A model generated the notes under the pieces. That model searched no databases and was not told where the DNA came from. It saw nothing but the letters and a program-made list of their open reading frames with translations. Below are positions 1 through 4,138 of a stretch of DNA of 6,590 nt, one piece after another. This stretch comes from Candidatus Omnitrophota bacterium. Its GTDB lineage: Bacteria > Omnitrophota > Gorgyraeia > Tantalellales > Tantalellaceae. Location of the stretch: contig JAHIZQ010000277.1 of assembly GCA_018814505.1 (NCBI GenBank), positions 1 through 6,590 on the forward strand, given 5' to 3'. A program made the position numbers and the translations under genes. Numbering within the stretch: the stretch's first letter is position 1; every line of letters begins with the position of its first letter.

Positions 1-688
1 AAGGAATTTTTAAACTAGAGTCAACTATTATACGAACCGTATCATATCCTCGTTTTTTTTCATCCAAGAGAAAAGGATTATCATAATGCACGGTATTACT
101 ACCAACCATAATCGCATTATACTGAGAGCGTATTTTCCTAACGTATTTTCGCGCGGAAACAGTTGAAATCCATTTCGAACTTCCATCAGACGCGGCAATC
201 TTTCCATCAAGCGACTCCGCGAGTTTTAAAGTAACATACGGTAATCCGGACTTTACAAATTTTATATATTTTCTATTTATCGCTTTCGCCTCCCGCGCGC
301 ATAATCCGCATTCTACTTTTATTCCAGCACGCCTTAACTTTTTTATTCCCCGTCCGCTATTAATCGGATTAGGATCTTTCATTGCAATATAAACTTTACT
401 TATCCCGCTTTTGGTTATTGCTTCCGTACACGGAGGCGTTTTCCCGTGATGATCACACGGTTCAAGAGTCACAAACATTGCCGCACCACAGCATGATTCT
501 GACGCGTTTTTAATGGCTTCTACTTCCGCGTGGGGTTTGCCTGCCTTAAGATGATACCCTTTACCTATTATTTCATTCTTCTTCACAATAACAGCGCCCA
601 CCATAGGATTAGGATATGTTTTATCCTTTGCCTTTGCCGCTAATTGAAGTGCCAGTTGCATATATTCCAATTCAGAGTTTGCTATCAT
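1..688 (-). CDS. ribD: RibD, bifunctional diaminohydroxyphosphoribosylaminopyrimidine deaminase / 5-amino-6-(5-phosphoribosylamino)uracil reductase, 3' end outside window
   Basis: RibD deaminates the pyrimidine product of GTP cyclohydrolase II and then reduces its ribosyl side chain with NADPH, in the cytoplasm. I translated this frame by hand. It stays open for 229 codons from ATG at 688 to the window edge; the family is usually about 360 residues, so the reductase domain is cut by the window, not broken. The N-terminal deaminase domain shows TYPNPMVGAVIV (24-35), the zinc and catalytic motif HAE (53-55) and LEPCDHHGKTPPC with zinc cysteines at 78 and 87. The reductase domain begins near residue 147, with LKLAESLDGKIA and then IMVGSNTVHYDNP. 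The start overlaps the PHP gene by 17 nt. An AGGAAG lies 12 nt upstream, rather far, but the N-terminus (ELEYMQLALQLA) fits the family. As the last visible gene of the operon it may rely on translational coupling. Confidence 0.96.
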   Translation of the reverse strand, partial: MIANSELEYMQLALQLAAKAKDKTYPNPMVGAVIVKKNEIIGKGYHLKAGKPHAEVEAIKNASESCCGAAMFVTLEPCDHHGKTPPCTEAITKSGISKVYIAMKDPNPINSGRGIKKLRRAGIKVECGLCAREAKAINRKYIKFVKSGLPYVTLKLAESLDGKIAASDGSSKWISTVSARKYVRKIRSQYNAIMVGSNTVHYDNPFLLDEKKRGYDTVRIIVDSSLKIP

Positions 689-1115
689 GTTTTTTGGTTT
701 CTTCCTGAAGCTTTTCGGCGATTTCATAATCAAGTTTTATTTTTCCGATAAGTGCTTTATCTTCATTCCCCCCATGACAATCAGACCCGCCCGTTACGAT
801 TAAATTATATTTTTTCGCAATATCAGAATATTTCGCGCTTATTCCCGCCCGGTGTTTTATGTGCAAAGCTTCAATCCCTCTTAATCCGGCTTTAACGTAA
901 TCTTCAATATACTTGTCGTTCCCCATGGTTCCGGGATGAGCCAAAACGGCTACCCCACCGGAATCTCTAATCAGTTTTATAGCCGTTCGATAGTCTAGTT
1001 TTTTATGTTTCACATAACAAGGTTTACCATCTCCAATATATTTATCAAACACTGTTTTTATGTCCAACTGTTTGTTTTTTTCTATTATCGCACGAGCGAG
1101 ATTAAGCCGACCCAC
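672..1115 (-). CDS. PHP-domain phosphoesterase, C-terminal fragment (frameshifted gene)
   Basis: This is the downstream part of a PHP-family metal-dependent phosphoesterase whose N-terminal part lies at 1085-1519 in another frame. It carries the later PHP metal-site motifs: LAHPG, the ALHIKH segment, and GGSDCHG near the C-terminus. It also has the linker GRLNLARAII, the usual (V)GRPHIARA-type sequence that follows PGG in TrpH/YciV-like proteins. The apparent GTG start at 1115 is not preceded by a well-spaced Shine-Dalgarno, so I do not think this piece is a separate gene. Adding one G to the run at 1118-1124 joins the pieces as NPGGVVGRLNLARA and gives a 282-residue protein, close to the usual length of the YciV family (RNase AM / 3',5'-nucleotide phosphatase). 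Substrate is not determined by the sequence. The stop overlaps the ribD start. Confidence 0.85.
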   Translation of the reverse strand: MGRLNLARAIIEKNKQLDIKTVFDKYIGDGKPCYVKHKKLDYRTAIKLIRDSGGVAVLAHPGTMGNDKYIEDYVKAGLRGIEALHIKHRAGISAKYSDIAKKYNLIVTGGSDCHGGNEDKALIGKIKLDYEIAEKLQEETKKHDSKL

Positions 1116-1519
1116 AACCCCCCCGGATTTACACCCAAAACTTTATCTTCAGAAATTGTTATTCCATGATCGTTAAGAAGAGACACCATTTTTTTGAACC
1201 GCAAAACACGATTTTTTCTCAACTCACAAAGCGCGTTAACAAGCGCTTTATTTTTAACGTCTATGTAATAACCTAAAATATGAATTTCAGTTTCTTCTAT
1301 TACCGCTGATATTTCAACTCCGGAAATTATCTCTATCCCGCGCCCTTTTGCCGCTTTTTCGCAAGGAACGACACCGTCAATACAATCGTGGTCGGTTATA
1401 GCAAGCGCTGTAAGACCCATATCCAAAGCTTTTTGCACCACCTGTTCCGGACCAAAAATGCCGTCTGAATAAATCGTGTGCACATGTAAATCTATCAATT
1501 TTTTTTTGTTTTTACTCAT
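1085..1519 (-). CDS. PHP-domain phosphoesterase, N-terminal fragment (frameshifted gene)
   Basis: This is the N-terminal part of the PHP phosphoesterase. It has the first metal-binding motif LHVHTIYSDG (H12, H14, D19), then ITDHDCIDG (D43, H44), GVEIS (E69) and HILGYYID (H80), in the order expected for the PHP superfamily and most like the TrpH/YciV branch, which removes phosphate from nucleoside 3',5'-bisphosphates or trims short RNA ends. After VNPGG the frame runs into unrelated residues (LWVGLISLVR) and stops at 1085, while the expected continuation is in the neighbouring frame. The start ATG lies 3 nt after the nusB stop with only a weak GGAA upstream, which suggests translational coupling to nusB. 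The gene is either truncated in this genome or split by a homopolymer error. It has no known role in riboflavin synthesis. Confidence 0.88.
   Translation of the reverse strand: MSKNKKKLIDLHVHTIYSDGIFGPEQVVQKALDMGLTALAITDHDCIDGVVPCEKAAKGRGIEIISGVEISAVIEETEIHILGYYIDVKNKALVNALCELRKNRVLRFKKMVSLLNDHGITISEDKVLGVNPGGLWVGLISLVR
1118..1124 (-). other. Frameshift site: run of seven G (minus strand) in the PHP gene
   Basis: On the plus strand seven C occur in a row. Upstream of the run the PHP protein reads in one frame to VNPGG. Downstream it continues in another frame as VGRLNLARA. Eight G, or a -1 ribosomal slip, would restore a single 282-codon reading frame. Homopolymer length error, true mutation and slippage cannot be told apart from one sequence. 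Confidence 0.85.
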
Positions 1520-1522
1520 CTA

Positions 1523-1954
1523 TCATTCCGTTTCGTCTTTTGAAATTCTTTTCTCACTTTTATTAATCTTGTCCAGAATCCCATTAACAAATTTTCCGGA
1601 ATTTTTATCACCATACTTCTTAGCGATTTCTATCGCTTCATTTATCGTAACCTTGGGAGGAATACCTTCAGCATATAAAAGCTCAAAAATAGCAATACGC
1701 AATATGTTCCTGTCGATTGTCGCCATTCTGCTAAGTTTCCAATTTTCCGCGTATTTTATAATCATGCTGTCAATGTTTTGTTTGTTCGCATCTACCCCTT
1801 CAACAATAACAGACGAAAACTCCTCTACGTTTTCATCTTGAGATTCGTTGTTATCGCGATATTTACGAGAACATTCTTCTACAGATTCTTTCGTAATATC
1901 ATTCGCGTACAAAATTTTGAGCGCGATTTCACGTGACAAAGTACGTTTTCTCAT
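1523..1954 (-). CDS. nusB: Transcription antitermination factor NusB
   Basis: NusB binds boxA RNA with NusE (ribosomal protein S10) and joins the antitermination complex on rRNA operons. The 143-residue product has normal family length and an all-helical character. The N-terminus reads [10 protein letters not shown]. The C-terminal signature runs [24 protein letters not shown], then [16 protein letters not shown] and [12 protein letters not shown], which is highly typical. The start is supported by AGGA 7 nt upstream of ATG at 1954. It follows ribH after 28 nt and precedes the PHP gene by 3 nt. Linkage of ribH and nusB is common in bacteria, and here it places nusB downstream of the FMN riboswitch. 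A few residues around 30-45 are rich in N, D, E and S, consistent with a variable loop. Confidence 0.96.
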   Translation of the reverse strand: MRKRTLSREIALKILYANDITKESVEECSRKYRDNNESQDENVEEFSSVIVEGVDANKQNIDSMIIKYAENWKLSRMATIDRNILRIAIFELLYAEGIPPKVTINEAIEIAKKYGDKNSGKFVNGILDKINKSEKRISKDETE

Positions 1955-1982
1955 AGACTCATCCTTTTTCTTTCTGACAATG

Positions 1983-2453
1983 TTATATCTGGGAAAACAA
2001 ACTACACATTTCTATCGCGGTTTCCGCGGCAGATCTGCCTTTGTTCCCACTTTTTGTCCCCGCTCTATCCAAAGCCTGTTCCAAATTATCCGTTGTAATT
2101 ATCCCGAACACACAAGGAACTTTACTTTCCATAGCAACTTTTGCCACACCTTTCGCGGCCTCTGCGGCAACAAAATCAAAATGTGGAGTTTCCCCACGTA
2201 TTACTGCGCCAAGACAAATAATCGCATCATATTTTCCGGATTTTGCCATTTTTTGCGCGACCACAGGTACCTCAAATGAACCCGGCACCCATATAGCGGA
2301 AATTTCACTTTCCTTTACACCATGTTTTATGAGTGTATCTACCGCACCTTCCAAAAGCTTTCCGGAAATAAACTCATTAAACCTGGATACCACTATCCCA
2401 AACTTTTTGTTCTTTATAATCATTTTCCCTTTGACGCATTCTATTGCCATCAT
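1983..2453 (-). CDS. ribH: 6,7-dimethyl-8-ribityllumazine synthase (RibH)
   Basis: RibH condenses 5-amino-6-ribitylaminouracil with 3,4-dihydroxy-2-butanone 4-phosphate (made by RibBA) to form lumazine, the penultimate step to riboflavin. Members usually form pentamers or 60-mer icosahedral shells. The 156-residue product has all expected motifs: [17 protein letters not shown] (substrate-stacking F25, N26), VPGSFEVP (57-63), [12 protein letters not shown] with the catalytic histidine at 91, [17 protein letters not shown] with R130, and then NKG. Two adjacent ATG codons are possible. The first (2453) sits 7 nt after a GGAGG and is preferred. The sequence before motif 1 is about a dozen residues longer than the minimum, as in many bacterial forms. 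It is separated from ribBA by a 73-bp palindromic element. Confidence 0.97.
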   Translation of the reverse strand: MMAIECVKGKMIIKNKKFGIVVSRFNEFISGKLLEGAVDTLIKHGVKESEISAIWVPGSFEVPVVAQKMAKSGKYDAIICLGAVIRGETPHFDFVAAEAAKGVAKVAMESKVPCVFGIITTDNLEQALDRAGTKSGNKGRSAAETAIEMCSLFSQI

Positions 2454-2460
2454 TTTTTTA

Positions 2461-2467
2461 CCTCCAC
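2461..2467 (-). promoter_or_regulatory. Strong ribosome binding site of ribH
   Basis: On the minus strand the sequence GTGGAGG ends 7 nt before the first ATG of ribH. It is the best Shine-Dalgarno match in the operon. Because a large hairpin lies just upstream, ribH is likely initiated independently rather than by coupling to ribBA. Confidence 0.8.
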
Positions 2468-2471
2468 TTTT

Positions 2472-2494
2472 TGTCTAGTTTGTCTGTCTAGTTT
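2472..2494. repeat. Two direct copies of a 10-bp sequence beside the palindrome
   Basis: The sequence tgtctagttt occurs at 2472-2481 and again at 2485-2494, separated by 3 bp. The second copy abuts the base of the large inverted repeat. No copy is seen on the other side of the palindrome, so this is not a simple target-site duplication. It may be a flank of the repeat element or local slippage. Confidence 0.6.
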
Positions 2495-2566
2495 GGGGTC
2501 AGCCCTTGAAATGTGAAACTTGGTGTTAACAAATTGTAAAGTTTCACATTTCAAGGGCTGACCCCA
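2494..2566. repeat. Perfect 28-bp inverted repeat, REP/MITE-like palindromic element between ribBA and ribH
   Basis: Positions 2494-2521 and 2539-2566 are perfect reverse complements (28 bp), enclosing a 17-base loop that contains gttaac. Each arm begins tggggtcagccct and ends in a purine/pyrimidine stretch reading gaaatgtgaaactt. The first base of the element as transcribed is 8 nt after the ribBA stop. No U-tract follows the stem on the transcribed strand, so it does not look like an intrinsic terminator. Perfect arms starting with TGGGGTCAG resemble the ends of dispersed palindromes mobilised by REP-associated tyrosine transposases (IS200-like TnpA); this assignment is from memory of such repeats and only one copy is visible here. 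In the transcript it would fold into a very stable hairpin that could protect ribBA mRNA or mark a processing site. Confidence 0.8.
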
Positions 2567-2574
2567 TTTATACA

Positions 2575-3783
2575 TTAAACTTTCTTTAACTTATGACCCA
2601 ACCTATATTTCTTTGTGTTAAGATATTTTTTATTCTTGTCTCCCGGTTCTATTTCTAACGAAACTTTTTCTATAATTTTCAATCCATATCCTTTTAACCC
2701 TATAATCTTTCTTGGATTATTTGTTAAAAGTTTTATTTTTTTAAGGCCCAAATCTGAAAGTATTTGAGCTCCGATACCGTAATCCCTTAAATCCGCTTTA
2801 AACCCCAGTTTTTCATTCGCCTCTACTGTATCCAATCCTTCATCCTGCAATTCATACGCTTTTAGCTTATTAAAAATTCCGATCCCGCGGCCCTCCTGCG
2901 AAAGATACAAAATAACACCTTTCCCTTCTTTGGAAATCTTTCGCATTGCTTTTTCTAGCTGATCTCCGCAATCACACCGGGAAGAATGAAATACGTCACC
3001 CGTAAGACATTGCGAATGAACTCTGACCAATACCTCCCCTTTTGAAATATTGCCCTTAACTAATGCCAAATGCTGATAATCATCAACCATGGATTTATAC
3101 GCGTATAACCTAAATTCTCCAAACTTAGTCGGCATTTCCGTTTCCGCTATTTTTTCAATTAAGTTCTCTGTTTTTCTACGATATTTAATGAGATCTTCAA
3201 TGGTACAAATCTTAAGCTTGTGTTTGGCGGAAAATTTAAGAAGATCCGGCACTCTCGCCATCGTGCCGTCATCATTCATTATTTCACATATTACTCCGAC
3301 AGCCGGTTCCTCGGCCAACTTCATAAAATCTACACTTGCTTCGGTATGCCCCGCACGCACTAAAACGCCGCCTTTTTTTGATCTTAGCGGAAATAAATGC
3401 CCCGGTTTAACAAAATCTTTTGCCGTTGATTTGACATCCGCAAGCAATTTTATTGTCCGGGCTCGGTCGTGCGTAGATATTCCGGTTGTTATGCCTTTTG
3501 CGGCATCAACGGAAACTGCCCAGGCCGTTTTATACGGATCCTGCATATCTCTTGACATTAAATGCAGGCCAAGCCTTTCGGCAATAGCGTCGTCCATCGG
3601 CGCGCATATAAGTCCCCGGCCGTACTTTGCCATAAAATTAACCTTTTCAGGGGTAATCTTATTTGCTGACATTATAAGATCGCCTTCGTTTTCACGAGAA
3701 GGATCATCAATCACCACAACCATTCTACCTTTTCGAATATCTTTTATTATGCTCTCAATCGTATTAAATTTCACTTTCATCAT
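2575..3783 (-). CDS. ribBA: RibBA, bifunctional 3,4-dihydroxy-2-butanone-4-phosphate synthase / GTP cyclohydrolase II
   Basis: The protein starts both branches of riboflavin synthesis: it makes 3,4-dihydroxy-2-butanone 4-phosphate from ribulose 5-phosphate and opens GTP to the pyrimidine used by RibD. The 402 residues fit the fused form. The RibB domain (about 5-203) has DDPSRENEGDL (26-36), the STHDRA motif (103-108) and RAGHTEASVD (143-152). The RibA domain (about 207-400) has zinc cysteines C259, C270 and C272 in HSQCLTGDVF and RCDCGDQL, then SQEGRGIGI (295-303), and FKADLRDYGIGAQIL with D331 and R333, followed by LTNNPRK. No key residue is missing in either half. As called the start is an ATG at 3783, but AAGGA overlaps that codon. 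A GTG at 3774 has AAGGA 8 nt upstream and gives VKFNTIESI, so the true protein may be 399 residues. It is the first gene after the riboswitch and terminator. Confidence 0.97.
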   Translation of the reverse strand: MMKVKFNTIESIIKDIRKGRMVVVIDDPSRENEGDLIMSANKITPEKVNFMAKYGRGLICAPMDDAIAERLGLHLMSRDMQDPYKTAWAVSVDAAKGITTGISTHDRARTIKLLADVKSTAKDFVKPGHLFPLRSKKGGVLVRAGHTEASVDFMKLAEEPAVGVICEIMNDDGTMARVPDLLKFSAKHKLKICTIEDLIKYRRKTENLIEKIAETEMPTKFGEFRLYAYKSMVDDYQHLALVKGNISKGEVLVRVHSQCLTGDVFHSSRCDCGDQLEKAMRKISKEGKGVILYLSQEGRGIGIFNKLKAYELQDEGLDTVEANEKLGFKADLRDYGIGAQILSDLGLKKIKLLTNNPRKIIGLKGYGLKIIEKVSLEIEPGDKNKKYLNTKKYRLGHKLKKV

Positions 3784-3787
3784 CCTT
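3783..3787 (-). promoter_or_regulatory. Shine-Dalgarno of ribBA that points to a GTG start at 3774
   Basis: AAGGA on the minus strand overlaps the first ATG (3783) and is only 2 nt from the second ATG (3780). It is 8 nt from the in-frame GTG at 3774-3772, which is normal spacing. The GTG also starts directly before the conserved FNTIE segment. I therefore prefer the GTG, with moderate confidence. Confidence 0.55.
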
Positions 3788-3858
3788 ACTATGTTATTTA
3801 AAAAACAGTCCCCTATTTCTTTGCGTATACTGTGCTATCTCCTGGGTACATGGTACAT

Positions 3859-3894
3859 AAAAAAAGCCCTGATAAAATAACTTCAGGGCTTTTT
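3859..3894 (-). terminator. Rho-independent terminator in the ribBA leader (riboswitch expression platform)
   Basis: On the minus strand a 12-bp perfect stem (AAAAAGCCCTGA pairing with TCAGGGCTTTTT) closes a 10-base loop and runs into seven U. It begins 21 nt after the aptamer's P1 stem and lies before ribBA. This is the expected layout of FMN riboswitches that stop transcription when FMN is bound. The antiterminator is less clear: the GGGCUUUUUU of the 3' arm could instead pair with AAAAAAGCCC in aptamer P3. Confidence 0.92.
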
Positions 3895-3915
3895 GAATGA
3901 TAAAATATTAACCAT

Positions 3916-4072
3916 ACTTTTCTCATCCCGGCTTTACGGTCGGCATTCGATTTACACGAATTCAGATTCTCTATTTAAGAATCTCGCGGGCTTTTTTGTA
4001 TTAAAAACAAAAATCACCGCCGGCTAAGGAATTTCCCGCACAACCACTCGCAGAATCACCTTACCCCAAAGT
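3916..4072 (-). ncRNA. FMN riboswitch (RFN element)
   Basis: The aptamer senses flavin mononucleotide and represses the riboflavin operon. Read on the minus strand it has P1 ACTTT/AAAGT (4068-4072 with 3916-3920), GGGG at 4064-4067, P2 TAAGG/CCTTA, the conserved GCCGGCGG and AGCCCGCGAG of P3, a P4 hairpin GATTCT/AGAATC, P5 ATTCG with loop TGTAAAT, the conserved GCCGAC before P6, and the closing GGATGAGAAAAG. Unusual points: the P2 loop is 29 nt where the common form has about 7 (TGAAATT), and P6 contains an apparent A-C mismatch. The insert could fold as its own small stem (CUGC with GCGG). The element sits between a strong promoter and a terminator upstream of ribBA, which supports a working switch. 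Confidence 0.95.
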
Positions 4073-4081
4073 TGTAGGATG

Positions 4082-4109
4082 ATTATACCATAAATCTCCC
4101 ATAAATCAA
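4082..4109 (-). promoter_or_regulatory. Sigma-70 type promoter of the riboflavin operon
   Basis: On the minus strand the -10 box is a perfect TATAAT (4087-4082) preceded by TGG, an extended -10. A TTGATT lies 16 nt upstream (4109-4104) as a -35 box with four of six consensus bases. Transcription would start near 4075, just before riboswitch stem P1. This placement agrees well with the riboswitch boundary. Confidence 0.85.
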
Positions 4110-4138
4110 GTAAATAGAGCCAAAATTGCAGTCAACCC

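Noticed and set aside
28..210. Minus-strand 60-codon frame with a hydrophobic tail
   Set aside because: It lies in another frame of ribD, which is continuous through this region.
1476..1841. Plus-strand open frame with many hydrophobic residues, resembling a membrane protein
   Set aside because: It is complementary to nusB; the hydrophobic look comes from antisense of lysine and glutamate codons.
2494..2566. The palindrome as an intrinsic terminator of ribBA
   Set aside because: The transcribed strand has AAACUAG after the stem, not a U-tract, and ribH follows closely with its own ribosome site but no visible promoter.
3800..3835. acagtcccc followed by a spaced actgt as a second REP-like remnant or operator
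   Set aside because: The symmetry is only 5 bp and no second arm is found; the likeness to GGGGACTGT-type repeats is too weak.
3835..3858. Seven-codon open frame (MYHVPRR) just after the terminator as a leader peptide
   Set aside because: It has no Shine-Dalgarno, since the terminator U-tract is directly upstream, and riboswitch control makes a leader peptide unnecessary.
3845..3858. Tandem ggtacat repeat in the ribBA leader
   Set aside because: Only two 7-bp copies, with no partner structure or operator symmetry strong enough to call.
3089..3880. Long plus-strand open frame of 263 codons opposite ribBA
   Set aside because: It is the antisense shadow of a fully conserved RibBA gene, has no recognisable domain, and runs through the terminator.
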